Below, in pieces: positions 47,023 to 57,468 of a stretch of 64,000 nucleotides of DNA (the stretch's first letter is position 1; each line of letters begins with the position of its first letter). The notes under the pieces were generated by a model, which saw nothing but the letters and a program-made list of their open reading frames with translations, made no database searches and had not been told where the DNA came from. The stretch spans positions 3,472,001 through 3,536,000 of the forward strand of contig NZ_CP012590.1 in NCBI RefSeq assembly GCF_001278845.1. Reading direction: 5' to 3'. This DNA comes from Actinomyces sp. oral taxon 414 (GTDB lineage Bacteria; Actinomycetota; Actinomycetes; Actinomycetales; Actinomycetaceae). Position numbers and translations under genes: made by a program.

Positions 47023-47646
47023 TCACCCGTAGGTGTCCCGGGGCCCACGCGCGCCCCTCACGGGCCCGAAGCGCCCGCGCGTCCAGCTCGGCGCGCCCGG
47101 CCCCAGCACCCGGATCTCCACGCGCGGGGGGTTGCGCGGGCGCGCGCGGCGCATCTCCTCGTCCACCGCCCGCTGGATCGTGGGCATGAGCAGGCGCAGC
47201 TGCTGCGCCCAGGCGCTGGAGGAGGCCCGCAGCTCCAGGCGGCCGACGTCGAAGGACACGATCTCGGCGTGCTCGGCGATCTGAGGGCCCACGATCTTGG
47301 ACCAGCGCACCACCAGCTGCGCCATGGCCAGCTTGCCGGCCCAGCCCCGCTCGGCGAAGGCCCGCCGCAGGTCCGCGCCGCCCGGGCGCGGGTCGAAGCG
47401 CGTGGGCCCGGGGCGGTCGCGGCCGGGGGCCAGTCCCGGGCCGCGGTCGAGCTCGGGGTCCTCGTCGGCGCGGGGCCGACGGCGCCGGGGCGCGTCCCAG
47501 GCGGCCACGCCGTCGACCCCGGCGGTCCCGCGATCGAGGGAGCGCCGCGCGTCGCCGCCCCGGTGGGCGCGCGCCTGGGCGCGGGCCAGGATCTGCAGGG
47601 CCAGGGCGTCGACGTCCTCGCCCGGGGGGAGGGGGGTCTCATCCAC
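47023..47646 (-). CDS. DciA-like DUF721 protein
   Basis: A 207-residue protein. The DUF721 domain is at about 105-180 (GWAGKLAMAQLVVRWSKIVG, then FDVGRLELRASSSAWAQQLRLL), after an Arg/Pro-rich N-terminal half. DciA proteins help load the replicative helicase in bacteria lacking DnaC-type loaders. Located between recF and gyrB as in most Actinobacteria. The GTG start overlaps the recF stop by 8 bp. Confidence 0.88.
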   Translation of the reverse strand: MDETPLPPGEDVDALALQILARAQARAHRGGDARRSLDRGTAGVDGVAAWDAPRRRRPRADEDPELDRGPGLAPGRDRPGPTRFDPRPGGADLRRAFAERGWAGKLAMAQLVVRWSKIVGPQIAEHAEIVSFDVGRLELRASSSAWAQQLRLLMPTIQRAVDEEMRRARPRNPPRVEIRVLGPGAPSWTRGRFGPVRGARGPRDTYG

Positions 47647-48847
47647 GGCTCAGCTCCGATCCCTCCACCCGCCACCGCGCCCCGGCCAGCTCGGTGGGCA
47701 CGTCCTGCTCGGAGGCGGCGGTCACCAGCACCTGCCGGGCGCCGGCCACGAGGCGGGCCAGGGCCCGGCGGCGGGCGTCGTCCAGGGAGGAGAAGACGTC
47801 GTCGAGCAGGAGGACGGGCTCGCCGTCGCCCCCGTAGGCGTCGACGTCGTGGCGCAGCATCTCGTAGGAGGCCAGGCGCAGGGCCAGTGCCAGGGACCAC
47901 TGCTCGCCGTGGGAGGCGAAACCGCGGGCGGGCAGGGGGCCCAGGAAGAGGGACAGGTCGTCGCGGTGGGCGCCCACGAGGTTGGCGCCGCGGTCGATCT
48001 CCCTGGTGCGCAGCGCCCTCATGGCCGACTCCAGGCGGGCGGCGGTGGCATCGGCGTCGGCCAGTCCGGCCTCGACCTCTGGCCGCTCCCCGCCGGCGCG
48101 CGGGTCGGGCTCGGGCGCCCCCTCGTGCAGGGCCAGGCTGGAGCGGTAGGCGATGAACGCGGGGGAGGGGTCCGCGCTGACCGCCCCGTAGGCGTCGGCC
48201 ACCCAGGGCCGCAGGCGCTCGACGACGTCGATGCGCGCGGCGATGAGGCGGGAGGCCGCCGCGGCGAGCTGGGCGTCCCACACCTCCAGGGTGGTCAGCA
48301 TGGAGGCGGTCGGGGTCCGGGCGGCGCGGGCGGACCTGAGCAGGCCGGCGCGCTGGGCGAGGATCTTGTCGTGCTCGGCGCGCACGCCGGCCAGGGCGGG
48401 TCGCAGGGCGACGGCCAGGTCGTCGAGGAGTCGGCGCCGCCCGGCCGGCTCCTCGCGCACCAGGGCCAGGTCCTCGGGGGAGAACAGGACGGTGCGCAGC
48501 ACTCCGAGCAGTTCGCGGGGGCGCACGGATCCCCGGTTGAGGCGGGCCCGGTTGGCCCGCCCGGCGATGATCTCGAGCTCCATGACGGTGGGGCGTCGGC
48601 CGTGGACGACCCGGGCCCGCAGCACCGCTCCGCCAGGCTGCTCCTCCCCCGGCCCGGCGCGGCGTACGAGCGCGGTGTCCGCGCCCGCGCGGTGGCTGGA
48701 CAGGCCCGACAGGTAGTCGACGGCCTCGATGAGGTTGGTCTTGCCCTGCCCGTTGGGGCCGATGAGGGCCGTGACCCCGGGCTCGAGGGAGATCACGAGT
48801 CGGTGGTAGGAGCGGAAGTCGTCCAGGGAGAGGTCGGAGACGTGCAC
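47639..48847 (-). CDS. recF: DNA replication/repair protein RecF
   Basis: A 402-residue SMC-like ATPase that loads RecA at gaps. Walker A GPNGQGKTN is near residue 32, then YLSGLSSHR; the signature LPARGFASHGEQWSLALALRLA and Walker B PVLLLDDVFSSLD are in the C-terminal half. The GTG start at 48847 lies 20 bp after the dnaN stop. Only the short dnaN-recF gap separates it from the clamp gene. Confidence 0.95.
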   Translation of the reverse strand: MHVSDLSLDDFRSYHRLVISLEPGVTALIGPNGQGKTNLIEAVDYLSGLSSHRAGADTALVRRAGPGEEQPGGAVLRARVVHGRRPTVMELEIIAGRANRARLNRGSVRPRELLGVLRTVLFSPEDLALVREEPAGRRRLLDDLAVALRPALAGVRAEHDKILAQRAGLLRSARAARTPTASMLTTLEVWDAQLAAAASRLIAARIDVVERLRPWVADAYGAVSADPSPAFIAYRSSLALHEGAPEPDPRAGGERPEVEAGLADADATAARLESAMRALRTREIDRGANLVGAHRDDLSLFLGPLPARGFASHGEQWSLALALRLASYEMLRHDVDAYGGDGEPVLLLDDVFSSLDDARRRALARLVAGARQVLVTAASEQDVPTELAGARWRVEGSELSRG

Positions 48848-48866
48848 GGGCGCGGGCCCGCCGGTC

Positions 48867-50000
48867 TCAGGCGCCGAAGCGGATCGGCATGATGAGGTAG
48901 CGGAAGGAGGGGTCCGTCTCGCCGCCGATCTCGCTGACGCCGGTGAGCACCGCCGGCTTGGACGGGTGGGTGAAGTCGAAGGTGACGTAGGGCCGGGTGA
49001 TGGCGCCCAGGCCGTCGAGGAGGTAACCGGGGTTGAAGGCCGTGGCGATGTCCTGGCCGTCGAGGTGGGCGTCGAGCTGCTCGGAGGCCCGGGCGTCGTC
49101 GCCGGTCCCGGCGTCCAGCACCAGACTGCCCTCGGTGAAGGACATGTGGATGGGCGTGGAGCGGTCGGCTACGAGGCTCACGCGCCGCACCGCGGCCATG
49201 AGCTCCTCGCGCCCGACGGTGGCGTGGATCGTCGTCGTCTCCGGGAACAGGCGCAGGACCGGGGGGTAGTCGCCGTCGGTCAGCAGGCTCGTGGTGCGCC
49301 GCCCGCCGGCCTCGAAGCCGATGAGCCCGCTGGAGGAGGCGCCGGCCTCCGTCAGGGCCACGGTGATGTCTCCGGTGGAGGTCAGGGACTTGGCGACGTC
49401 GGACAGGGTGCGGGCTTTGAGGAGCGCGTGGGTGGTCAGGCCCGTGTCCTGCGGCGCCCAGGTCATCTCGCGCACCGCCAGGCGGTAGCGGTCGGTGGCC
49501 ATGAGGGTCAGGCGCTCGCCCTCGACCTGCATCTGGACGCTGGTGAGCAGCGGGAGGGTCTCGTCGCGGGAGGCGGCGATGACGACCTGGGCGACGGCCC
49601 GGGCCAGGTCGTGGGCGTCGACGGTCCCGGTCGCGCCGGGCATGGCCGGCAGCCCCGGGTAGTCGTCGGCCGCCATGGCCGCCAGGGAGAAGCGGGCGGA
49701 GCCGCAGGAGACGGCGACCTTGGAGCCCTCGACCTCCAGGTCGACCGGCTTGGAGGGCAGGGACTTGGCGATCTCGGCCAGCAGGCGGCCGGAGACGAGC
49801 ACCACACCGCCCTCCTCGACGTCGGCGGGGACCTGGCAGCGGGCCGAGACCTCGTAGTCGAAGGAGGCCAGGACCAGGGAGCCCTCGTCGGCTTCCAGGC
49901 GCACGCCGGCCAGGACGGGCACCGGGGGGCGGACCGGCACGGAGCGGGCGGTCCAGGTGACGGCCTCGGCAAGGACGTCGCGGTCAACCCTGAGCTTCAC
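48867..50000 (-). CDS. dnaN: DNA polymerase III sliding clamp (beta)
   Basis: A 377-residue protein built of three clamp domains, beginning MKLRVDRDVLAEAVTWTARS and ending YLIMPIRFGA, the normal ends of actinobacterial DnaN. It forms the ring that tethers the replicase to DNA. GTG at 50000 is preceded by AAGGAG. The origin region lies upstream. Confidence 0.97.
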   Translation of the reverse strand: MKLRVDRDVLAEAVTWTARSVPVRPPVPVLAGVRLEADEGSLVLASFDYEVSARCQVPADVEEGGVVLVSGRLLAEIAKSLPSKPVDLEVEGSKVAVSCGSARFSLAAMAADDYPGLPAMPGATGTVDAHDLARAVAQVVIAASRDETLPLLTSVQMQVEGERLTLMATDRYRLAVREMTWAPQDTGLTTHALLKARTLSDVAKSLTSTGDITVALTEAGASSSGLIGFEAGGRRTTSLLTDGDYPPVLRLFPETTTIHATVGREELMAAVRRVSLVADRSTPIHMSFTEGSLVLDAGTGDDARASEQLDAHLDGQDIATAFNPGYLLDGLGAITRPYVTFDFTHPSKPAVLTGVSEIGGETDPSFRYLIMPIRFGA

Positions 50001-50880
50001 GGTGCACTCCTTGTCTGCGCTGCGCCAGTCCCGCCCGCGCGAGTGGCAGGACGATCCGTAGGGAGTCTAGACGCACAGGCCGTATCCGCGTCCATTCGCG
50101 GCGGGTTGCAGGCCGATGACGACGGCGCGGCGGGCCGGGGCGGCGTGCCCGTCGGGGGCGGCGTGCCTGTCCGGGGCGGGCCGGGTGCCGGTCGCCGGTG
50201 ACGCGCTCGGGGCGGCCGTCAGGAGCGGTCCGACGGGCCGGAGCCGGCCCGGGTCCCGAGCGGTCCGGGTCGGCGTCGGAGCGGCGTCGATCCCGGAACT
50301 AGGCGCGGATCGCCTTCGTTGGCAGTTCATGAGTCATCCCGTTGAATTAGTAATTTTAGTAGGTGTTGTAGGAGGTGTGGATTCTGGGGAAAACCCCGGT
50401 TTGCGGCGTCATCCCGGGGGAAGGGGTGTGGACTCACAGATGTGTAGTTCTGTGGACTACTAGCGGTGTCTGTGGATAAAACTAGGGGGCGCCCTCGAGT
50501 ATCCCCAGCGGGGCCCGAGTGATCCACACCCTGAACCCGACTTGTCCACCGTCTGTCCCCAGGGTTATCCACAGGGGTGGAGAGCGGATTCACAGGGATG
50601 AAGGCGGGGCACGTCGCCCCGCACGTCCCTTACGTCCCGTCCGTCCCTTCCGTCCCGACGCGGGGGCGGGACCGACGTCGAGACCGCCGGGCGGGCGTCG
50701 AGATCGCCGGGTAACCCGCGAGAACGTCTGCCGGGGGTACGTCCTCGCGGGTTGGGCGGCGATCTCGCGGGGCAAGTGACGTCCTCGCGGGTTGGGCGGC
50801 GATCTCGCGGACCGCGGCGTCCGGTCCCCGGGTGAGACTGGTCCCCGGGAGCGACCGGCGAGAGGTGCGCCGGGGCGTCT
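50001..50880. other. Origin of replication oriC (dnaA-dnaN intergenic)
   Basis: The 880-bp gap holds perfect DnaA boxes TGTGGATAA at 50471-50479 and TTATCCACA at 50565-50573 plus near matches at 50376, 50427, 50451, 50520 and 50542. An AT-rich run (50341-50370, GAATTAGTAATTTTAGTAGG) in otherwise GC-rich DNA is a likely unwinding element. Closer to dnaA, CGAGAACGTC/GATCTCGCGG-type repeats (50690-50815) recur two or three times. Position between dnaA and dnaN is the standard actinobacterial origin. Confidence 0.85.
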
Positions 50881-52497
50881 TCAGCGGGGCGGGGTCTGGG
50901 CGGCCTGCTTGATGCGGCTGGTGAGCTCGGTGACCTCGTTGAAGGTGGAGCGGCGCTCGGCCATCTGCTTGCGGATCTTGCGGTTGGCGCTCATGACCGT
51001 GGTGTGGTCGCGCCCGCCGAACTCCCGGCCGATCTGGGGCAGGGAGAGGTCGGTCAGCTCGCGGCACAGGTACATGGCCACGTGGCGCACGTGCACGAAG
51101 GTCTTCTTGCGGCTCTCGTTGCACAGGTCGTCAATGGTCATGCCGAAGTAGTCGGCCGTCTGCGCCATGATGAGGGCCGAGGTGATCTCCTCCCCGGCGG
51201 GGTCGGAGATAATGTCCTTGAGGACCATCTCCGCCAGGGTCCGGTCGATGGGCTGCTTGTTGAGCGAGGCGAAGGCGCTGACGCGGATGAGGGCGCCCTC
51301 GAGCTCGCGGATGTTGGTGGTCACCCGGGTGGCGATGTACTCCAGGACGTCCATGGGCAGGTCCAGGCCGTCGGCGCGGGCCTTGCGGGACAGGATCGCG
51401 GTCCGGGTCTCCAGGTCCGGCGGCTGGACGTCGGTGGTCAGCCCGACGACGAAGCGCGAGATGAGGCGCTCCTCGAAGCCCTTGAGCTCGTGGGGCGGCT
51501 GGTCGGAGGTCAGGACGATCTGCTTGTCCTCCATGTACAGGGCGTTGAAGGTGTGGAAGAACTCCTCCAGGGTCTGCTCCTTGCCGCCCAGGAACTGGAC
51601 GTCGTCGAGCAGGAGGATGTCGACCTTGCGGTAGCGGTCCTTGAAGCTGTCCATGTGGCCGTCGGCCACGGAGGCGATGAAGTCGGAGACGAACTCCTCG
51701 CTGGAGACGTACTTGACGCGGATGCCGGGGTAGAGCTTGCGCGCGTAGTTGCCGATGGCGTGCAGCAGGTGGGTCTTGCCCAGGCCCGACCCGCCGTAGA
51801 TGAACAGGGGGTTGTAGGCGCGCTGGTTGTCGTCGAGGCTCAGGTCCAGGGGGTTGAGGTTCGCCCGGGCCGGGGCCTCGGCGACGGCGAAGGCCGCGGC
51901 CCGGGCCAGGCGGTTCGAGGCGCCCTGGACGTAGGTGTCGAAGGTGTAGCGCGGGTTGAGGCGCGAGGCGTCGGGGTTGAGGCTCGTCCTGGACTCCGGG
52001 GACGCCGTCGGCTGCGGGGTGGACAGGTAGCCGCCGTAGTCCGACGGCGGGACGGCGGTCAGCGGCTCGGCGCCCGGCACGGGGGACGGGACGGCGGCCA
52101 GTGGAGTGACGGGCGTCACCGGGGTGGCGGGCGTCATGGGCGAGGGCTGCTGCGGCAGGGAGGTCGGAGTCGGCACCGGGCCGGTCGGCCGCGCGAAGGA
52201 CTGGCGCAGCGTGGGCCCGGGGCGGGAGCGGGGGGAGATGGCCTCCGCGGAGGTGTCGATCGTCACTTCGAAGGCGACGTCGCGTCCCCACACCTGGGCC
52301 AGGGCCCGGCTGATGGCGGGGCGGTTGAGGTCGATGATAGTGCGCGCGAAGGCGAATCCGACGACGAGTACGAGGACGCCGTCGACATCGATGACACGCG
52401 TCATCCGCAGCACGCTGACCTTGCCCGGGCCCAGCTCGCCCGAGGCTGCGAGCAGCTCGAGGGCGGCTTCCCACTTCATGGTGGCCTGGTCGGGCAC
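50881..52497 (-). CDS. dnaA: Chromosomal replication initiator DnaA
   Basis: A 538-residue initiator. Domain I is at the N-terminus ([14 protein letters not shown]), domain II is a long Pro/Thr-rich linker (about 95-205), domain III has Walker [10 protein letters not shown] and Walker [14 protein letters not shown], and domain IV ends with the DNA-binding signature [16 protein letters not shown]. The GTG at 52497 with AGGAGG upstream is chosen over the longer open frame. DnaA-box-like sites lie in its own upstream region, which suggests autoregulation. Confidence 0.97.
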   Translation of the reverse strand: MPDQATMKWEAALELLAASGELGPGKVSVLRMTRVIDVDGVLVLVVGFAFARTIIDLNRPAISRALAQVWGRDVAFEVTIDTSAEAISPRSRPGPTLRQSFARPTGPVPTPTSLPQQPSPMTPATPVTPVTPLAAVPSPVPGAEPLTAVPPSDYGGYLSTPQPTASPESRTSLNPDASRLNPRYTFDTYVQGASNRLARAAAFAVAEAPARANLNPLDLSLDDNQRAYNPLFIYGGSGLGKTHLLHAIGNYARKLYPGIRVKYVSSEEFVSDFIASVADGHMDSFKDRYRKVDILLLDDVQFLGGKEQTLEEFFHTFNALYMEDKQIVLTSDQPPHELKGFEERLISRFVVGLTTDVQPPDLETRTAILSRKARADGLDLPMDVLEYIATRVTTNIRELEGALIRVSAFASLNKQPIDRTLAEMVLKDIISDPAGEEITSALIMAQTADYFGMTIDDLCNESRKKTFVHVRHVAMYLCRELTDLSLPQIGREFGGRDHTTVMSANRKIRKQMAERRSTFNEVTELTSRIKQAAQTPPR

Positions 52498-52876
52498 GGC
52501 GCCCTCCTGATAACGGTTCGGACTGGTTCGGGGCGGTGGCGCAGAAGCACTCCTCAGTGCCGCCGGAATGCCATCATGGCGGTGATCCACAAGGTTGTCC
52601 ACATGGGGTGGACAACCGGGGTGGACAGCCGGGTGAGATCATATGGCGCGCGCCGGTCAGTGCGCGGGAGGGCCGACGGCGGTGCGCCCGCGCACCGACG
52701 TGGCCGGAACCTCACCGCCCGGGCGTCCCATCCGTTTGACCCCGCCCGAAGACGAACCGTATCGTGGTGCAGACGTTCGTGTGGAATCACGTCCCGATCC
52801 AGGGGACAGCCAATGCGGACGACGGCGCCGCGATCCTCGTGATGCGCCGTTCCGATCGTCGACCAGGAGTACACCC
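52498..52876. promoter_or_regulatory. dnaA-rpmH divergent promoter region
   Basis: It contains DnaA-box-like sites TGATCCACA (about 52583) and TTGTCCACA (about 52595) followed by inverted GTGGACAAC and GTGGACAG copies. It separates the dnaA and rpmH operons. No gene is seen. Confidence 0.6.
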
Positions 52877-53014
52877 GTGACCAAGCGGACCTTCCAGCCG
52901 AACAACCGCCATCGCGCCAAGGTGCATGGCTTCCGCAAGCGCATGTCCACCCGGGCCGGGCGCGCCGTGCTCGCCGCGCGGCGCCGCAAGGGCCGCGCGC
53001 GTCTCGCCGCCTGA
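52877..53014 (+). CDS. rpmH: 50S ribosomal protein L34
   Basis: A 45-residue basic protein, [20 protein letters not shown] to the [12 protein letters not shown] end, full length for L34 of the large ribosomal subunit. It heads the rpmH-rnpA-yidD-yidC operon. Start GTG; GGAG lies 10 nt upstream. Confidence 0.98.
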   Translation: MTKRTFQPNNRHRAKVHGFRKRMSTRAGRAVLAARRRKGRARLAA

Positions 53015-53026
53015 GGTGCTTCCGGG

Positions 53027-53392
53027 GTGCTTCCGGCCGCCCATCGCATGCTGCGCAGTGAGGACTTCACGACCGCGGTGAGATCGGGTGCGCGCAGCGG
53101 GAACCGCAGACTCGTCATCCACTACCGCGCCGGCGGGGCCGGGGCCACGGCCCCGGCGCTCGTCGGCGTCGTCGTGCCCAAGAACCAGGTGGCCCGGGCG
53201 GCCCACCGCAACCGGATCAAGCGCCGCGTGCGCGCCCTCATGGCGCAGCGCACGGCCGGTCTCGAGCCGGGCGCGCGCCTGGTCGTGCGCGCCCTGGCCG
53301 GGGCGGACGGGGCGACGAGCCGCCAGCTGGGCGCGGATATCGACCGGCTGCTGGCCCGCAGCCGCGAGCCGGGGCGGGGGGCGCGACGATGA
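53027..53392 (+). CDS. rnpA: Ribonuclease P protein component
   Basis: A 121-residue protein that assists the RNase P RNA in tRNA 5' processing. [14 protein letters not shown], then the RNA-binding motif [12 protein letters not shown], matches the family. The GTG at 53027 has GAGGTG upstream; an internal ATG at 53048 is an alternative. The stop overlaps yidD by 4 bp (ATGA). Confidence 0.95.
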   Translation: MLPAAHRMLRSEDFTTAVRSGARSGNRRLVIHYRAGGAGATAPALVGVVVPKNQVARAAHRNRIKRRVRALMAQRTAGLEPGARLVVRALAGADGATSRQLGADIDRLLARSREPGRGARR

Positions 53393-53679
53393 GGGCGCGC
53401 CAACTGCTCATAGCGCCGATCCGCCTCTACCAGGAGCGGGTCTCCCCGGCCCTGCCCCGCTGCTGCCGCTACTACCCGACCTGCTCGGCCTACGCCGTCG
53501 AGGCCCTGACCGTCCACGGCGCCCTCAAGGGCCTCCTGCTCGCTGGCTGGAGGCTGCTGCGATGCAACCCCTTCACCCCCGGCGGCGTCGACCACGTCCC
53601 CGAGCCGGGGGCGTGGCGCTACCGCCACCCCCACGACATCCCCCGACCCGAGTCCACCGGGACGCCGCCGTCCCGCTAG
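53389..53679 (+). CDS. yidD: Membrane protein insertion efficiency factor YidD
   Basis: A 96-residue protein with the full YidD pattern: [49 protein letters not shown]. It assists YidC. The last 20 residues beyond the family core are Pro-rich. It overlaps rnpA. Confidence 0.96.
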   Translation: MRARQLLIAPIRLYQERVSPALPRCCRYYPTCSAYAVEALTVHGALKGLLLAGWRLLRCNPFTPGGVDHVPEPGAWRYRHPHDIPRPESTGTPPSR

Positions 53680-53766
53680 ACCGACGCGCGGACCGACGGC
53701 GCGCCCGGACCGGGTCCCTCCGGCAGGCGGCGCCCGCCAACGCCGATTCCCACAGCAAGGAGCGCA

Positions 53767-54936
53767 ATGGACACGATTCTCTGGCCCCTCAAGGTGGCCG
53801 TCGCCTGGGTCATGGTCCGCATCCACGACTTCCTCGTCCTCATCGGCATGGGCAAAGGCCCCGGCGCCGCCTGGGTGCTGTCGATCGTGGGACTGACGAT
53901 CGTGATGCGCCTGCTCATTATGCCGCTGTTCGTGCGCCAGATCCGGGCCAGCCGCGGCATGCAACTCATGCAGCCCGAGCTCAAGGCGATCCAGGACAAG
54001 TACAAGGGCAAGAAGGATCAGGCCTCCCGGCAGCGGATGCAGGAGGAGATGATGGCCCTGTACCGCAAGCACGGGACCAACCCCTTCTCCTCTTGCTTCC
54101 CCATCCTGCTGCAGATGCCGGTCTTCTTCGCCCTGTTCCGGGTGCTGGCCAACCTTCAGAGCGTGGCCTCGCACACCTACCCGGGGCACGACTCGATCGG
54201 CCCGCTCACGGCGGCGCTGGCCGACGAGGTCCAGCGCTCCACGGTCTTCGGGGCGAGCCTGTCCTCGTCCTTCATGAACGCCTCCGACAGCGCGACCAAG
54301 ATCGTCACGGTCGTCATGATCGTCATGATGAGCGTTACGCAGTGGTACACCATGGCGCAGCTGAGCACCAAGAACATGCCGGAGTCCGCCAAGACCTCCG
54401 ACAACCCGATGATGCGCTCGCAGAAGATCATGATGACGGTCATGCCCATCTTCTTCGCCTTCACCGGGATCCAGTTCCAGATCGGCGTGCTCGTCTACTG
54501 GGTGACGACGAACCTGTGGACCATGGGCCAGCAGTTCTTCACCATTCGCAATATGCCGGCCCCCGGATCCGAGGCGGAGAAGAAGTACCGCGCCCGGATC
54601 AATGCCAAGCGGGCCCGCAGGGGCCAGCCGAGCCTCGAGGAGGAGGAGGCGGCCAAGCGCGCCGCCGAGGCCGCCGAGCGGGGCCAGGTCGGCGGGCAGC
54701 GCGTTCAGCCCGTGCGCAAGAGCCGGCAGAGGAGGGGCCCGTCCGCCCCGACCGCGCCCGCGGACGCGCAGATCGCCGTGGGCGGCGCGGACGCGGAGGA
54801 GTCGGCGCAGTCGGGCAAGGAGAATGTCGCCGGCCTGACGCCCGAGGAGATCTCCCGCCGTCGTTATGAGAAGCGGGCCCGCCAGCGCCAGCAGCGCAGG
54901 AACAAGAATCAGGGTGGCAAGAAGCGCCGGCGCTGA
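53767..54936 (+). CDS. yidC: Membrane protein insertase YidC
   Basis: A 389-residue insertase with five helices (about 15-55, 100-125, 170-195, 220-245). The core shows GPGAAWVLSIVGLTIVMRLL, MQLMQPELKAIQDKYKGKK, NPFSSCFPILLQMPVFFALF and QFQIGVLVYWVTTNLW. A basic C-terminal tail of about 120 residues (ending KKRRR) probably touches the ribosome. It carries the single positive residue expected in the hydrophilic groove region. Confidence 0.95.
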   Translation: MDTILWPLKVAVAWVMVRIHDFLVLIGMGKGPGAAWVLSIVGLTIVMRLLIMPLFVRQIRASRGMQLMQPELKAIQDKYKGKKDQASRQRMQEEMMALYRKHGTNPFSSCFPILLQMPVFFALFRVLANLQSVASHTYPGHDSIGPLTAALADEVQRSTVFGASLSSSFMNASDSATKIVTVVMIVMMSVTQWYTMAQLSTKNMPESAKTSDNPMMRSQKIMMTVMPIFFAFTGIQFQIGVLVYWVTTNLWTMGQQFFTIRNMPAPGSEAEKKYRARINAKRARRGQPSLEEEEAAKRAAEAAERGQVGGQRVQPVRKSRQRRGPSAPTAPADAQIAVGGADAEESAQSGKENVAGLTPEEISRRRYEKRARQRQQRRNKNQGGKKRRR

Positions 54937-54979
54937 CGGCGCGCCGCCACATCGCCGATCCCACGGAGGGGAGTGCCAT

Positions 54980-55693
54980 ATGAGCGAAAGCAACACCTCG
55001 TCGGCCATGATCAAGCGCCTGGAGGAGGAGGGGGAGGTCGGCGCCGACTACCTCGAGGACCTCCTCGACATTGTCGACCTGGGGGGCGATATCGATATCG
55101 ATATCGATCACGGCCGCGCCTCCATCGCCATAGTCGCCGCCGAGGCCGGGGACGAGCGGGATCTGGCCGATCTCGTCGGCCGCGACGGCGAGGTCCTCGA
55201 GGCCGTCCAGGAGCTGACCCGTCTGGCCGTCCAGGCGCGCACGGGCAACCGCTCGCGCCTCATGCTCGACATCAACGGCTACCGCGCGGCCCGTCGCGCC
55301 GAGCTGGCGAAGGTCGCGCAGGAGGCCGTCAGGAAGGTCCAGCTCACCGGCGAGCCGGTGTCGTTGGCGTCCATGAACCCCTTCGAGCGCAAGGTCTGTC
55401 ACGACGTCGTGGCCGCGGCCGGGCTCGTGTCGGAGTCCGAGGGCGCCGAGCCGCACCGGCACGTCGTCGTCATGCCCGCCGAGGACGAGGTTGACGACGC
55501 CGACGAGGTCGAGGACGCCGACGGCCCCGGGTCGGCCGGGGTCGACGAGACCGCCGAGGTCGACGACGCCCGGACCGGTGACGCCGAGGCCGACGAGACC
55601 GCCGAGGCCGAGGATGCCGACGACGCCGCCGGCCCCGGGTCGGCCGGGGCCGGCGCGGGCGGATCCGAGAGTGCCGAGCGGGACGGGGCCTGA
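54980..55693 (+). CDS. khpB: Jag/KhpB-type RNA-binding protein
   Basis: A 237-residue protein. A KH-like region (DLADLVGRDGEVLEAVQELTRL) and an R3H domain (ARRAELAKVAQEAVRKV, then MNPFERKVCHDVV) in the first 165 residues are the actinobacterial Jag/KhpB pattern. A long acidic, Ala/Asp/Glu-rich tail (about 170-237) is an addition. Located after yidC as usual. GGAGGGG precedes the ATG. Confidence 0.92.
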   Translation: MSESNTSSAMIKRLEEEGEVGADYLEDLLDIVDLGGDIDIDIDHGRASIAIVAAEAGDERDLADLVGRDGEVLEAVQELTRLAVQARTGNRSRLMLDINGYRAARRAELAKVAQEAVRKVQLTGEPVSLASMNPFERKVCHDVVAAAGLVSESEGAEPHRHVVVMPAEDEVDDADEVEDADGPGSAGVDETAEVDDARTGDAEADETAEAEDADDAAGPGSAGAGAGGSESAERDGA

Positions 55694-55698
55694 GGGCC

Positions 55699-56415
55699 GT
55701 GGCGGGCGCCGAGGGTGCGGCCGCCGACCGGCCCGGCGACGCCAGCCGGCCCGACGGTGACGGGCAACCGGCTGGCGGCGGGCGGCCGGCGACCGGACTC
55801 GAAGAGCCCGACGGGCCGATGCGCGAGTTCTTCGGCGCCGCCCTGCCCGGGGTCGAGCGCTTCGCGCGGATGCTGGCCGAGCAGGGCGAGCTGCGCGGGC
55901 TGGTCGGCCCGCGCGAGCTCCCCCGGCTGTGGACTCGTCATCTGGCGAACTCGGCCGCCGTCGTCGACTTCCTGCCCCGCCGCGGCGCCGTGGCCGACGT
56001 CGGGTCGGGGGCGGGCTTCCCCGGCGTCATTATCGCCTTGATGTGTCCCGATCTAGAGGTGACGCTTATTGAACCGATGGAGCGGCGGATCGACTGGCTG
56101 ACCGACGTCGTCTCGGAGCTCGGCCTGGACAATGCGGTCCTGCGCCGGGCCCGGGCCCAGGAGGTCCGCGACCGCTTCGACGCGGTCACGGCGCGCGCCG
56201 TGACCCGGCTGCCCGGGCTCGTCCGCATCACCGCGCCCCTGCTGCGCCCGGGCGGGCGCCTCCTCGCCCTCAAGGGGGCCCGGGCCCGGGCCGAGGTCGA
56301 CGAGGCCAGGCGCGTCATTAAGGGGGCGGGGCTCAAACCCGCCGTCATTCACGACGTCGTCACCCCCGGCGGGGAGTCGACCCGGGTGGTCGAGATCCGC
56401 CGGCGGAAAGGATAG
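55699..56415 (+). CDS. rsmG: 16S rRNA (guanine527-N7)-methyltransferase
   Basis: A 238-residue SAM-dependent methyltransferase (RsmG/GidB). DVGSGAGFPGVIIALM is the SAM-binding loop; LIEPMERRIDWL and VTARAVTRLPGLV are conserved. An N-terminal Ala/Gly/Pro-rich tail of about 35 residues precedes the fold. Start GTG at 55699, 5 bp after khpB. Loss of RsmG gives low-level streptomycin resistance in several bacteria. Confidence 0.94.
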   Translation: MAGAEGAAADRPGDASRPDGDGQPAGGGRPATGLEEPDGPMREFFGAALPGVERFARMLAEQGELRGLVGPRELPRLWTRHLANSAAVVDFLPRRGAVADVGSGAGFPGVIIALMCPDLEVTLIEPMERRIDWLTDVVSELGLDNAVLRRARAQEVRDRFDAVTARAVTRLPGLVRITAPLLRPGGRLLALKGARARAEVDEARRVIKGAGLKPAVIHDVVTPGGESTRVVEIRRRKG

Positions 56416-56541
56416 AGGCGCGGTCGCGACCGATCGGCGGCGGATCGGCGGCGATGCATTCCCGACGGCGTCGTCGGACTCACGTAGACTGGGGTGGCCG
56501 GGCGGTGTGCGCCGTCGGGAAGCCGAACGAGGAGACCAGGG

Positions 56542-57468
56542 TTGTCAGGTTCATCCATCTTCGACCAGCTCCGGGCCGAGCACGCCGTCCTCGAGGATGT
56601 CTCAGCCGTCGGCTTTCCGCGCCCCGAGCAGACTCGGGTGATCGCCGTCGCGAATCAGAAGGGCGGCGTGGGCAAGACGTCGACAGCGGTCAATGTCGCC
56701 GCGGCGCTCGCCGAGGGTGGCCTTCACGTCCTCGTCATCGATGCGGACTCGCAGGGCAACGCCTCCACGGCCCTGGGCGTGGAGCACGGGGAGGAGCACG
56801 CCTCTATCTACGACGTGCTGGTCGAGGGCGTGCGCATCCAGGACGTCGTCTCGCAGACGCGCTTCTCCCAGAACCTGTGGTGCCTGCCCGCCTCGATCGA
56901 CGTCGCCGCCGTGGAGATCGAGCTCATCGACTCCACCGGACGCGAGTCGAAGCTGCGCCAGGCGCTTCGCGACTACCTGCTCAGCAGGAGCGGGGAGGGC
57001 CTGCCCCGGCTGGACTATGTCCTCATTGACTGCCCGCCGAGTCTGGGGATTATGACGATCAACGCCTTCGTCGCCGCCGGGGAGGTGCTCATCCCCCTGC
57101 AGGCCGAGTACTACGCCCTGGAGGGCCTCGCCCTGCTCACGCGGTCGGTGCAGAGGGTCGCCGAGATCCACAATCCGGCCCTGTGCGTCTCGATGATCGC
57201 ATTGACCATGTTCGACAAGCGGACGACGCTGGCTCGGGACGTCGAGTCGGAGGTGCGCACATACTTCCCCGCCGCAACCCTCAAGACGAAGATACCAAGA
57301 TCCGTGCGCGTCGCGGAGGCGCCGTCCTTCGGGGCGCCGGTCGTCTTCTGGAACCCGAGGTCGTCCGGCGCGGTGGCGTACAAGGTCCTGGCTCAGGAAA
57401 TCGCATTGCGGGGCACGGGTATGGAGCTGCCCGAGATCAACGTGCCCGACGACGTTGAGGAGACGTGA
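56542..57468 (+). CDS. parA: Chromosome partitioning ATPase ParA (Soj)
   Basis: A 308-residue Walker-type ATPase that drives separation of ParB-parS complexes. The deviant Walker A KGGVGKTS is at residues 40-47, then [11 protein letters not shown] and [11 protein letters not shown]. The start is TTG at 56542 (LSGSSIFDQ) because GAGGAG lies 8 nt upstream; longer frames have none. It overlaps parB. Confidence 0.95.
   Translation: MSGSSIFDQLRAEHAVLEDVSAVGFPRPEQTRVIAVANQKGGVGKTSTAVNVAAALAEGGLHVLVIDADSQGNASTALGVEHGEEHASIYDVLVEGVRIQDVVSQTRFSQNLWCLPASIDVAAVEIELIDSTGRESKLRQALRDYLLSRSGEGLPRLDYVLIDCPPSLGIMTINAFVAAGEVLIPLQAEYYALEGLALLTRSVQRVAEIHNPALCVSMIALTMFDKRTTLARDVESEVRTYFPAATLKTKIPRSVRVAEAPSFGAPVVFWNPRSSGAVAYKVLAQEIALRGTGMELPEINVPDDVEET

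Noticed and set aside
52498..52602. Longer DnaA start giving 573 residues
   Set aside because: The GTG at 52497 is preceded by AGGAGG and begins the normal domain I; the upstream part overlaps DnaA-box regulatory DNA.
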